Assembly: GCF_000003195.3 (NCBI RefSeq)
Contig: NC_012870.2
Span: 28,168,202-28,232,201 of the forward strand
Direction: 5' to 3'
DNA: 64,000 nucleotides
DNA from: Sorghum bicolor
Taxonomy: Eukaryota; Streptophyta; Magnoliopsida; Poales; Poaceae
Notes under the pieces: model-generated
The model's database searches: none
What the model saw: only the letters and a program-made list of their open reading frames with translations
What the model was told of the DNA's origin: nothing
Translations under genes and position numbers: made by a program
Shown here: positions 53,526 to 64,000 of the stretch, one piece after another
Layout of the letters: each line of letters begins with the position of its first letter
Position numbering within the stretch: position 1 is the first letter of the stretch

Positions 53526-56500
53526 TTGGCCAAGATGGATCCAACAGTTCAGCAGCAAATCATCGAGCAAATCACGACACAGATCACAGCGTCCTTGCAG
53601 TTGCAACAGCAAGAGCACATGAAGAAGATGCAAGAGGAGCTAGACAAGATGAGAGAACTCCTAGGCAAAAGGAATAATGAGTCGGATAGTGAAGGTGGAA
53701 ATGAAGATGCTAGCAAGGTGTCAAAGACCTACAACAAAACTGGGTTTGATTATAGTAGTTCAAGCAAGAATCCAACACTACCAATGATCAACCGTGGAAA
53801 GCCACCTCCGTTTGACGGTATAAGATACACCGATTGGGCTCATAGAATGAAGCTACACCTCATTGTCGTAAGATGCTAGGAAGTTGTGGACATAGGAGTT
53901 AATCCACCTCAAGATCCAAATGAGTGGACTTCTGAAGATGAGAGAGACTTTCACCTTAATGCAACGGGTGCCACCCTGATCTTGCAATGTCTTACTCTGG
54001 AAGACAACAACAAAGTAAATGGTATGGTGAATGCCAAGCAAATATGGGACACCTTGAAAGTGTCGTTTGAGGGAGACAAAGTGTAAGAGTAGGAAACATT
54101 GAACTACTACAAAGTAAGATTGAGAACTTTTGCATACTTGAGGGAGAAACAACAAAAGCCATGTTTGATAGATTCATGTCATTGATCAATCAAATTAGAG
54201 CACTTAGAGCAAAAACATGGGATGATAACTCTGCAGCAAGAAAGATTTGTAGAGTGTATAGACAAAGGAACAACATCCTTGCATCCATCATTATGGAGAA
54301 AGACAACTATCACACTCTGACTCCTCAAGAAATGCTAGCAAAGTTGATGCATCATGAAGTCTTGCATGATGAAGCCAAAGAAGCCCTAAATCAAAGGAAG
54401 AATATAGCACTCACGTCTTCACATGGAAGTGAGTCAAGTCATTGTAACAAAGGATGTTGTGAGCATAAGCACAAAGATGATGATGATCTTGATGAAGAAC
54501 AAGCCCTACTAGTAGGAAATTACAAGAACTATCTGAGAACGAAGAAAGATAAGATGAGGAGATATGGAGGAAACAAACCATATAGGAAGAGGTTTTGCTA
54601 CGAGTGTGGTGACACCGGCCATCTTGCAGCTGATTGTCCCAACAAAGGAAAGAAGTCAAGGTACAACAAACAAAATGACAAGAAGTACAAGGACAAGAAG
54701 AAAGGGGAAGCACACCTCGGGCAAGAATGGCAATCGGACAGTGACAGTGATGATGATGATGACAATGAGAAGAAGAGTATGGCTGCCATCGCCATACAAG
54801 AAAGATCTTCCTCAACCAAGTTCTTCTCCAACAATGCCTCATCAACCTCACTCATCTCCGACACCCACTCATCGCCTAGGCTCTTCGCCAATCTCTCTGA
54901 TGACGATGATAACTCTCCTACATGCCTTATGGCAAAAGGAGACAAGGTACAAACTAACCCCTCACCTCAAACCACTAGTGATTGTGATAGTGATGATGAA
55001 GATGATGAAAACTATGCTACTAATCTCATTAAGAAATATGGTAAAGCTGCTGCAACTAAAATTCTAAAGCTAATATACGCTAATATCAAGCTTGAGTCAT
55101 GCATCGAGTCACAAGGGGAATTGCTCCTAGAGGAAAGGGAGAAGAACCAAGGGCCCGAAGTATGTCTCTCCAAGGAAAAGGAGAGGATTGAGAAATTGAG
55201 TGTAGAATTGTCTCTAGTCAAAGACTCCAATGAGCGATTGACTAAAGAACATTCCTCACTGAATGGCTCTTTGGCTAGCCTAAAGAATGATCATAGTTTG
55301 GCTCAAGAAAGCCTCACAAGCTTGACAACAAAATATCATGAGCTTGAACTAAACTATGAAAAGCTTTGGTCTAGCACCTCTACTGCTTCCAAGGATTCAA
55401 AGGCGTCTACAAGCAAAAGCTGTGAAATATGCATAGATGTTGATATAAATGCATGTGTCACTAACCTTGATGAGTTAGCCAAGAAGGACAAAGAGATTCA
55501 AAGACTGAACACTATTGTCAAGATTGGTTGCAAGTGCAAAGACAAGCAACCGGTAAATGTGTTCAAGGCATCCAGGCACCCCATAATCAAGGATGGCCTT
55601 GGATATAATCGGTACAATGGTAAGGCAAATGGGAGAAACATGATAAATGGGGTGGCTTGTGTGAAGTTCAACATGAGTGTGCCTCTTGTTGACCTTATTG
55701 ATAAGGTGAACAATGTTGCCACTCCTACAATCCCACTTGCAAACAACAAGAGCATCAAGAAGAAGCAAGTGGAAGTGTCCAAGCAACAAGCACCTATCTC
55801 ACGCAATCACATTTGTGACTACACGTGTTGTTGGGATAAGGATGGCAAGATTGTTGTGAAATATGTGGGCGCCCTCAAGAAGAGACAAATCTTGAGGAGT
55901 GTTTGGGTGCCCAAATCTTATGTGTCTAACCCCTTAGGTTCCAACTCGGGACCTAAAATAAAGGCTTAATCTTCTCTTGTAGGTCTATTCCTCCGGTGGG
56001 CCAAGTTGGGTGCTTGATAGTGGATGCACCAATCACATGATCGGAGAGAAGAACATGTTCACCTCCTTTCAACCAAGTGAAATCACAAGTGAATGGATTG
56101 TCTATGGTGACAATAGTAAAGGAGATATCTTTGGTTTAGGTAAAATTGCAATTTCAAATGATAATTCCGTTTCGAATGTTTTGCTTGTGGATTCGTTGGG
56201 ATACAATTTGTTATCCGTCTCACAACTTTGTGAGAAGGGTTACAATTGTCTCTTTATAGATAAGGGTGTGGAAGTCTCTAGAAGGTCGGATTCCTCTATT
56301 GCTTTTACGGGTCAACTAAAGGGCAAGCTCTATCTAGTTGATTTCTCAACTAGTGGAGTGGGGTCCGAGACTTGTTTAGTGGCAAAATCTAGCATGGGCT
56401 GGTTGTGGCATCGTCGTCTAGCCCATGTTGGGATGAGGAACTTGGCCGATCTTCAAAGAGGTGAACACATCCTTGGACTAACAAATGTTTCTTTTGAGAA

Positions 56501-56954
56501 AGATAGAATTTACAGTGCATGTCAAGCGGGAAAGCAAGTTGGAGCCAAGCATCCCGCGAAGAACATTGTGACTACATCAAGACCACTTGAGCTACTTCAC
56601 ACGGACTTGTTCGGACCCAATGCTTACATAAGCATTGGAGGTAACAAATATGGTTTTGTAATTGTTGATGACTTTTCTTGCTTCACTTGGGTATTCTTTT
56701 TGAAGGAAAAGAGTGAGACCCAAGGGATCTTCAAGAAGTTTGCAAGAAGGGCTCAAAATGCGTTTGAAGTGAAGATCAAGAAAGTGAGAAAAGACAACGG
56801 GACCGAATTTAGAAACACCAACATTGAAGCATACCTTGATGAAGAAGGCATCAAGCATGAGTTCTCGGTTGCATATACTCCACAACAAAACGGTGTGGTG
56901 GAAAGGAAGAACCGAACACTCATTGAAGCCGCAAGAGCAATGTTGGATGAATAA
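53526..56954 (+). pseudogene. SIRE-like copia gag-protease-integrase, broken
   Basis: It opens MAKMDPTVQQQIIEQITTQI with a Gln-rich coiled stretch and the gag start FDGIRYTDWAHRMKLHL. A TAG at 53877-53879 replaces the usual Trp, and the frame then continues to 54086. Frame breaks follow near 54085-54160. A long ORF (54161-55969) carries the rest of gag, the zinc knuckle CYECGDTGHLAADCPNKG (about 54595), an acidic DDDDDNEKK segment and a coiled coil, and ends at TAA. The next ORF (to 56954) has the protease VLDSGCTNHM, the pre-integrase WHRRLAHVGM and the integrase core (LHTDLFGP, VDDFSCFTWV, YTPQQNGVVERKNRTLIEAAR). It stops where copy B is inserted. It cannot make a full polyprotein. Confidence 0.88.
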
Positions 56955-58289
56955 TGTTGACGGTCCTTAAGTATCAAATTTAATCATCAAATGAATAAAG
57001 AAAATGATCCAAATGCAACCAACACCCAGACTTAGGTTTTATCTGACAGAATTCCACAAGTTTTGGTGTTTGTCTATTTCTGTAGGGGTTATCAGGAAAT
57101 ATGGAGGAACGGCCCACATGTCGGGTTTACATAGATATATTAACGTGCCGCGCAATTTTCTATCATCTAGAAGACTTCGGAAGCCACGGGAACGAACGAG
57201 AAGCCGAGCGGGCCTAGGGGCAGGGCGCCCGCCCTCCCCCCTTGGGCGCTGGCCCTACTACAGGAGCCAATCAGGCTCCGTCATGCGGATTATGCTCCAC
57301 CGACGTAAAGGATCAAGGAAAACCGTGCGATTAAGGTCGGTTTGATCCGACGGCCCACAATCATTTGGAGGGGCTATATAAGCAGGCCCCCTTGCCCCTG
57401 GAGGAGGCACCTCTTCATCCTTATTCATTATTCATAGACAGAGCAAAAGCAAGGGTTTGGAGATGAGAGCTCTCCTCTCATCTCTAAACTAGAGTAGATC
57501 TAGATAGTAGCGAGATGGAGAGCGAGGGAGGATTGGAGGAGAGGCCGGCCTATTGGTTCTTCCTCCGGTTGTACTTCGCCATGATCAAGCTCTAATCAAG
57601 CTTGCTCATGGGATGACTCTGGTAATCTACTTATATCATTATGCAATTACTATCCATGTATTTTCTGGTTCACAACTCTTTTGAGTACTTTAATCTATAG
57701 GACGCTATAGGTGAGAGTTGTAGTATAGGTGTAAGCGTGGTGCTTAGACCTAGATTACTTGTGGATATCCCCTGTCTAGCCGGATCGTGTGGTAGGCCGT
57801 GTGGGTGACAGCTACGTTGGTTCTCTGTAGTCCACCTCCCGTTAGGAGGACTGGTAGGGTTTATCGGCCTATGGATAAGCATCCTTTGTGGTGTATTCTT
57901 ATCACGTGGTTCGTCCCAGACATAGACATACCCCTTTGAAGTAGAGAAACTATAGTTATCCTCTTTATTCTCCTACCATCGCCCATATACTAGATTGCTC
58001 TACTCTCTATTCCAATATTATCACCCATTGTTATCTTACCTTTAATATTGTTCTTATTCAATTCTACCATGTTTCCTATTTACACCTATCTATCTATCTT
58101 GGTTAACTTAGAGCGTAGTTGGTTCCCCCGTTTCCCTGTGGATACGATGAAACCTTTAACCGGGTAAAAGCTACAACAATATATGTGCGCTTGCAGATTT
58201 ATCTGTGTGCGCATAAATACCATAGTACACTCTAGTGCCATGCTGGGGATGACAACCTAGTATTCAAGTGGTGTTAGCAAGTGTCAACA
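56955..58289 (+). repeat. 5' LTR of copy B
   Basis: 1335 bp, TGTTGAC...GTCAACA, homologous to the LTR of copy A. TATA box at 57374-57382 and the conserved leader hairpin at 57455-57489. Confidence 0.92.
57374..57382 (+). promoter_or_regulatory. TATA box in LTR of copy B
   Basis: GGGGCTATATAAGCAGG, at the same place as in copy A. Confidence 0.65.
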
Positions 58290-58296
58290 AGCTTTT

Positions 58297-58314
58297 TGGC
58301 ACCGTTGCCGGGGA
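58297..58314 (+). other. Primer-binding site, tRNA-Asp type (copy B)
   Basis: TGGCACCGTTGCCGGGGA, one base different from copy A (A for G at the fifth position), 8 bp after the LTR. Confidence 0.75.
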
Positions 58315-58457
58315 AACGGTTGCTGAGTTGACTACGAACTAGCTTAATCATTTTTCTAAAAAATTAAAATAATAATAATAAATATATTTTTCCTTTTATC
58401 CTTTGCCTCATCTCTGCTATTCTTTCTTCTTATCTAATCCTTGATCTCTGGTCTATC

Positions 58458-59494
58458 ATGAATGCAAACATGTCTATCTATCAGTTTAATAGACCTACGG
58501 GCACATATCTCGAACCACCAAATTCTTCAAAGCCTATCATGACATCTAGTTTTGAGATAAGCCTGGAATACATAGAATTTCTTCAAAAACAACCTTTCTC
58601 AAGAGAAGGTGAGGAAAACCCATACACACACCTAAGAGAGTTTTATCGAGTCTGTGACCTCCTTCGCATTGAAGGCATGTCTGATGAGACCCTTAAATGG
58701 AAGCTCTTTCCGTTCTCTTTAACGGGAAAAGCTAGACATTGGTATAAACTCAACATAGGAAGTGCTCATGGAGATTGGAAGGAGCTATACAATAGTTTTC
58801 TCTCTAAATATTTTCCGATCTCCAAAGAGGCAGATCTTTGGATCGAGATTCTTTCTTTTAGACAAGTAGAAGAAGAATCTCTTGGCAAATCATGGGACCG
58901 CTTTATTGACCTTACTCTCATGGGCCCAAATCTTTCTATTCCAAGAGAAGTTCTTCTAATTCACTTTTTAAGGGCCTTAGTAGGGAAAATAAGCAAACCC
59001 TTCATGCGTCCTCTGGAGGATCTTTCCACCACCTGTCCGCTAGTGAAGCTTGGAATTTGATTGATTTAATGAGCGGAAAGTCTCCTAGCATTTATATCCA
59101 TGAGAAAGAGAAAGAATCAGTTCCTAGACAAGAAGAAGAAGTTTCGATAGCCAGATCACAACCACTTCAATCCCAAACTTTAGCTATCGATCCTAACCCA
59201 TCAATACCCCAAAATTCTCTAAGGGAGGAAGGAATTCCAACCTTAAATCTTTCAGATGCTGATGGTTTAGACTTCTGGTTCCATAAGAGACCTTCAAGCA
59301 GGGATAATTCAGATCCTTGCAATAATGGTTCTCTTAGAGAATGTCCTGGTTCCTGTTATGAAGAAGTCGAGGATGACATAACAAGTGAAGGAGAGCTAAA
59401 CCATATAGAAAATTCTATCTGCTCCCCTTCCATGTTCACAAATTCTAAATCCATCCTTGACCTTAGAGACCCCTCTTATCCCTCTCCTTTTTAG
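58458..59494 (+). pseudogene. Gag of copy B, frameshifted
   Basis: Homologous to gag of copy A. It has an extra in-frame Met four codons upstream of MSIYQF. The Retrotrans_gag core is kept up to about 58965 (RFIDLTLMGPNLSI, VLLIHF). There a base is missing relative to copy A, and the frame shifts. The correct frame is regained from about 59050 (LIDLMSGKSPSIYI) and runs to the TAG at 59492-59494. That TAG and its flanks (CCTTTTTAGTCTCATGATGA) are identical to copy A. Confidence 0.82.
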
Positions 59495-59563
59495 TCTCAT
59501 GATGATCCTAGCAATCCATCAAAACGATCATACCATAGGAGTCATAAAGACCATAAGGATGGC

Positions 59564-60022
59564 ATGACAAGTAATGCCATAGAAGGAGAGCTAAGCCATA
59601 TAAAACATTCTATCAGCTCCCTAGTCTTGATCACAAACTCTAAATGGCTGGAATGTGTAGAATGGAAGGACAAGGAAGAAGCCTTAATGGATTCTAACCT
59701 TGGCTCAATTTCAGATGTTGAGTCTTTAACTCCCTTTGAATATGAGATTCATCCATCTATAGAAGAGGACACAGACGGGACCAATCCAAGAGAAACTCTG
59801 AACATTCAGATTAGAGACAAAGATAACATCAATGAGCATGGAATTTATTTCATAGCCACTTCGTTTACTCCATGCTCATATGAAACATCTTCCAAATCTA
59901 TTGGTCTCTCCAACATCACCACATTTGAGATCTCCAACCCCCTCTTCCTTTCTATTTACAAAAACTATAAAAGGGAGGTTGTCGATGCATATGTCTATAA
60001 TAAATATTGCAGATCTCGTTGA
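59564..60022 (+). CDS. ORF2 of copy B, unknown function (152 aa)
   Basis: In the same frame as the end of gag, 69 nt beyond its TAG. Shares WLECVEW, EALMDS, INEHGIYFIATSFTPCSY, VVDAYVYNKYCRSR with copy A ORF2, and is slightly longer through a small insertion near the start. No recognised domain. Open in both copies even though gag of B is frameshifted. Confidence 0.5.
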   Translation: MTSNAIEGELSHIKHSISSLVLITNSKWLECVEWKDKEEALMDSNLGSISDVESLTPFEYEIHPSIEEDTDGTNPRETLNIQIRDKDNINEHGIYFIATSFTPCSYETSSKSIGLSNITTFEISNPLFLSIYKNYKREVVDAYVYNKYCRSR

Positions 60023-63000
60023 GCTAATCTTGATATACAAAGGTTGGCGTCGGAGGGGAAACCACTTCGCCAACATAAACTGATGGTTTCCCAAGGACAA
60101 GCTTAGTGTCCTAAAATAAGCACGGATCAGATTGTAACATGAGTTTTTAATTAGTTGCAACATTACCTTGTGTATTGAGCATATAAGGATAATTGTAAAA
60201 ATATTCCTTCGGGTATTCTTGTCACTAACCTTTCTAGGATTGGAGCAAGAAGATCGGATGAACGACAATCAAGTACAAGGTATGTCCAACCAATCATTAT
60301 GCAACACTGAATTAAATTCATCCAAACTTGAACTTTGCAAAATTCAAGCTTGGGGGAGTACCTTACATAAAAACATCCTTTGCCATGTTGCTATGTTGGT
60401 TGTCCCTACCTTTGAGACATGCTCAATTTGTTAAATACTAATCACACTACTTCATCTCCACTTGAGTAGATCTCTATAAATGCTATCACGCTACCTTTGT
60501 TTATCCTAGTAAGTGTTAGTTTGGAAGTACTGCACATACTTCTATTGGCTTTTAAATTAAGCATGGTGCTTAGGTTAAACAGCCTTCTGATTAGACATGG
60601 AGTCTAGTTCGGTTATTGAAATAAAAACTGCTTGTGTAGACATTGGAATATTTTGTCGGACTAACCCCTGCAGAAAAACTTTCAATATTGATTTGGGAAG
60701 TCCTGAGATAAACTCACATCGGAGATGAAGAGAGAGACACATGAAGTTTAACAATTTGCACAAGAAGGACATAGCTCATTCATCATAGAGAGATGATCCA
60801 TGGAAGGAGACAAAGTACATAAACAAGATGCACAACCGCTAAGAAAGGAAAGCTTTCACAAGGTGAGATAGTACCATCACTCTTCAACTAAGGTAACATC
60901 TTAAGATATATCACTTTTATAAGCTTCTCCTTAGTTCTGGTGTTCACATAAATAAAGAGACAAACATGTATGATTTAACTCCAAATTAACCAACCCAATT
61001 GATTCAGCATGTTTAGTCCTTTAATCTTTGTTCCTAGTACTACCTCCATGATTCCACACTCCTAATCATATGAGCTAAAATGTTGCACATTCAATCTTTG
61101 AGAAGGTATAAAGAAAAAGACATATACATAGATAGATTATCTTTCCATAAGGTTGAGCGATGTGATCTGACAAATGTTTTAAATGCTACACTCATGAACT
61201 TACCACCCATCAACTTTGTCTTGCTCCCTATGCTTAAGGATAAAGAAGAATAAATATACTTTTGGTTTTCTTGGTGTTTTCCACCAACAGGGCCCATGCA
61301 CTTGATCTCTGCCTTGTCTCTATGAGCAGGTACACTTCGAGCAAAACATGGAGGAGTTTTACAACTCCCAGACGCCACCAAGTGAAGGACCTGGATCTAC
61401 GAGCACAAACACACTGAGCAGGATGCTGCCGACGCCGCACTTCGAACTGCTGGGCAAACGAAGAACATGGGTGACACCGTATCAAGAGGTACAGACGTCA
61501 AGGTCCACACCTGAATCAAATGACGCACCTAAAGAATGAACACGGTGAGAAGTCTTGTTCAGAAGACTTAAAACATTGAACCCTTGCCGAAAGATAAAAT
61601 CGGTAGTTATCCATATTTATCCTTTCTGCATTCCCTTTTCCCTTAAATTATTTACTTTCCTTAAATGGCTTGTTAGTTAATCATGCTATCTTGAAAAGAA
61701 AATAAAAATGTTAAAAATAGTAAGCCCCATGTGAGTATGCTCGTGGCATAAAACCCATAAGTACATTCACTGTGGTGGCGTAAAAATAAAATATATATAT
61801 TCCTGTCCTATCAAAATGAAAATATAAAAATAAATTTATGATCCTACCAAAGAGAGTAATATTTATTAGAGGAAGCTCAACATGATAAAGGCAAAGATAT
61901 TTTTATGCTAACACTTAACCAGTTCCACAAAGCTTTGTTGTCTATTTGAGCTCCACAGAATTCAAGGATCAAAGAAGACTAGCAGACGAAGGACATCCTA
62001 ATTGCTGTCAGGATGCTACCGACATTCAAGTACACCTCTGCCACCTGCTAGCTACATCAGAAGAAATTACGTCAAAATCCAGCTTGGGGGAGAGCACCCC
62101 CATTTATCCAGCTAAGTGTTTCTATTTGCGTTTATACTTTACTCAAATAATAAAAATATGCATAATCATAAAAACCCAAATAAAGATTTTATGCTTATAT
62201 ATATCTTTGCTTAGTTTTCTAAATAAATAAATAAAGTTTGCTATGAACCCTCATGATAAGCTCTCACATGGAAATGATGAATAGTTGCTCTGCCATGACT
62301 AGTTCTCAAAATTGAAATCTCTCTCAAGTTTAGGCATGAATATTATGAATTAAGATTTGCTCTAAACCTAAACTTGTGGGAAGAGTACCTGATCTAAAGT
62401 CTAAGTCGTTAACGGATACGATATGGGAAGGTTGAGCTGCTGTTTATCTATTCCTAGAGATGCTAGAATTCTGGAGAATTTTATCTTTGAAAATCTTTAA
62501 AATGTTGCATGATGAGTTCCTGTATGATGAGAGTTTAAAATCCTACCACAGCCATGTATACATGCTTATTAGACTATGAACCATACATTTACTTTTTCCT
62601 GCTTATGAGCATTGAGTGTGGTCAAGCTGTGTAGACCCTTAGGAGCTTGTCATGCGGTTAAAATCAAGATTCACTTGCACGTTCACTCATACATGCTGCT
62701 TCTACTCTGGAAGTACGTATCCACATACATCCACTCATTTCCCTCTCCACATTCACCCAAAATTATTCTACTCCTATCCGGGAGAGAATAGCCAAAAACA
62801 TTATCCTATCCCTGTTATTCCCCGTGAAATGAATGCTCGAGATATTTTGGTTACTACCACTTGCTACATTATTCTAGGAGGGTGAGTGCTCTGAAAAAAG
62901 TGTGAATACGAGGAAATAAAAAGGGGCAAGTGCCCGGAACCTCGAAGAGAAGAAACAGTGAGACGAGAGGTAAAAATGGACAAGTGTCTGACAGTAGAAT

Positions 63001-63725
63001 TAGGGGTACAAGATACCCACCTGAGAGAAAAAGAAAAAGAAAATATAGAGCATCTCATTCCCCCTCAAAAAGCTTCAAAGTGCAAGAAAGGTATGTATCC
63101 CCTCAAAAGAGCAAAAGTAGAATTAGACTTTCACCATTGTTATCATCATCATCACCATACACCATTCACTTGCCACACATGCACATCTTGATTTGACTTA
63201 TTGACTTGTTTCTCTGGATCCATGGTTTGACTATGCAATAAATGTCTTGTAAGTATGTATTAGTTGTCTCCCACCTATGAGCTCCAGATATCAAAACCTT
63301 ATTAGAGTAGGGTGAGAGAGAAGGCAATGCCACTATGCCTCATACCAAAAATACCACATACTTCGAGAGAAGGCATATACCATTACTGCCTTGGTAAGGA
63401 TCTAGAAATACCAGAAAAGAGAGACTAGAGAGAGTCATACAAGAATCTCTGAGTTTTATTTTGAAAATCAACAAAAACTCCAGAGCTATAGCTGATCAAG
63501 AATAAGAGACATGGCGCTTCACTTAACCATTCTATCTTTTAACTACTCAAGACACAAGTGACGGTTGCAAGCCCCATGGTGGAAGGTAATATGAGTAAGT
63601 TTAAATCTTAACAGTTTACCCTAACCCAGAGATGAGATCTTGTTTGAACGCATGTGTACCTTTAAGGCATGAAACCACTGCAGAAACTCTTGAGTCCATC
63701 CTTGCTTAGGGACGAGCAAGAGGTA
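60023..63725 (+). other. Non-coding 3' region of copy B
   Basis: 3.7 kb without a supported ORF. Two internal purine tracts, AAGCTTGGGGGAGTA (60346) and CAGCTTGGGGGAGAGC (62080), copy the real polypurine tract. Copy A matches it only up to about 61227. Confidence 0.6.
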
Positions 63726-63739
63726 AGCTTGGGGGAGTT
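63726..63739 (+). other. Polypurine tract of copy B
   Basis: AGCTTGGGGGAGTT immediately precedes the right LTR start TGTTGACGG at 63740. Confidence 0.8.
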
Positions 63740-64000
63740 TGTTGACGGTCCTTAAGTATCAAATTTAATCATCAAATAAATAAAGAAAAGGATCCAAATG
63801 CAACCAACACCCAGACTTAGGGTTTTATCTGACAGAATTCCACAAGTTTTGGTGTTTGTCTATTTCTGCAGGGGGTTATCAGGAAATATGGAGGAAAGGC
63901 CCACATGTCGGGTTTACATAGAGATATTAACATGTTGTGCAATTTTCTATCATCTAGAAGACTCCAGAAGCCATGGGAACGAACGAGAAGCCGAGTGGGC
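63740..64000 (+). repeat. 3' LTR of copy B, partial
   Basis: The first 261 bp of the right LTR, cut by the window edge. It differs from the left LTR at roughly a dozen positions in this stretch, so copy B is clearly older than the copia element at 710. Confidence 0.9.

Larger units (their letters stand above)
51849..56954 (+). mobile_element. SIRE/Maximus-like copia element, 5' part
   Basis: 5' LTR, initiator-Met primer site, then gag, zinc knuckle, protease and integrase on the plus strand. It is cut in the integrase at 56954 by Athila-like copy B, so RT, RNase H and the 3' LTR would lie beyond the window if they survive. It is older than the copia element at 710, with several coding breaks. 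Confidence 0.85.
56955..64000 (+). mobile_element. Athila-like non-autonomous LTR element, copy B (runs off window)
   Basis: Left LTR 56955-58289, tRNA-Asp-type primer site, gag and ORF2 remnants, 3.7 kb of non-coding 3' region, a polypurine tract, and the first 261 bp of the right LTR at 63740. The internal region of about 5.45 kb has no protease, RT or integrase, so it depends on a helper. It is inserted in the integrase of the SIRE-like element. The left target flank is AATAA (56950-56954); the right flank is outside the window. Confidence 0.92.

Noticed and set aside
54411..55806. Minus-strand ORFs of 72-146 aa
   Set aside because: They are shadows of the SIRE-like gag coding on the plus strand.

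Overview
This is nuclear DNA from a grass, most likely a panicoid related to Sorghum, Miscanthus or maize. The evidence is a monocot SUT-type sucrose transporter with plant GT-AG introns, an ILI/PRE-type HLH gene, Stowaway MITEs, grass CACTA transposons, and Angela-like, SIRE-like and Athila-like LTR retrotransposons. The species call is an inference from family resemblance. Only two cellular genes look intact: the transporter at 28975-32254 (minus, 6 exons, 507 aa) and the small HLH gene at 47097-47470 (minus, 2 exons, 95 aa). Nearly everything else that can be classified is mobile DNA, often nested.

Layout. 9-620 is a Mariner/Stowaway-like element. 710-8527 is a complete, very young Ty1/copia element on the minus strand, with a 1317-aa gag-pol ORF, two 1240-bp LTRs and a perfect AATAG target duplication. 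About 9.0-12.4 kb is a decayed CACTA transposon with a TNP2 transposase pseudogene. It is cut at 12375 by an Athila-like gag-only element (copy A), which is itself truncated near 16668. 16.7-25.0 kb holds a minus-strand LTR fragment with its primer site, invaded by a CACTA element (19658-23208) and a probable solo LTR (23224-24886). 25.0-28.65 kb is a decayed LINE split by another CACTA element (26261-28131).

28975-32254 is the transporter, with a MITE and a long hairpin in intron 1. 32.7-39.3 kb is a Ty3/gypsy integrase relic split by a 5.3-kb CACTA element (33393-38690). That element keeps a ten-exon TNPA-like gene broken by one stop codon, plus the tail of TNP2. 39.3-42.1 kb has small gene-like fragments. 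43-49 kb has two MITE-like TIR elements, a Stowaway MITE, a non-autonomous CACTA element and the HLH gene. 51849-56954 is a SIRE-like copia element cut at 56955 by a second Athila-like element (copy B), whose right LTR runs off the window.

The mobile genes fall into transposition systems. Copia gag-pol supplies its own capsid, protease, integrase and reverse transcriptase/RNase H. CACTA TNP2 (transposase) and TNPA-like (terminal-repeat binding) products act together on CACTACnn ends. The Athila-like copies encode only gag plus an unknown second ORF and would need enzymes from elsewhere. No CRISPR array, tRNA or rRNA gene was seen. The less expected signals are a shared in-frame TAG between gag and ORF2 in both Athila-like copies, a TNP2/TNPA frame overlap, and a palindrome-studded copia LTR.
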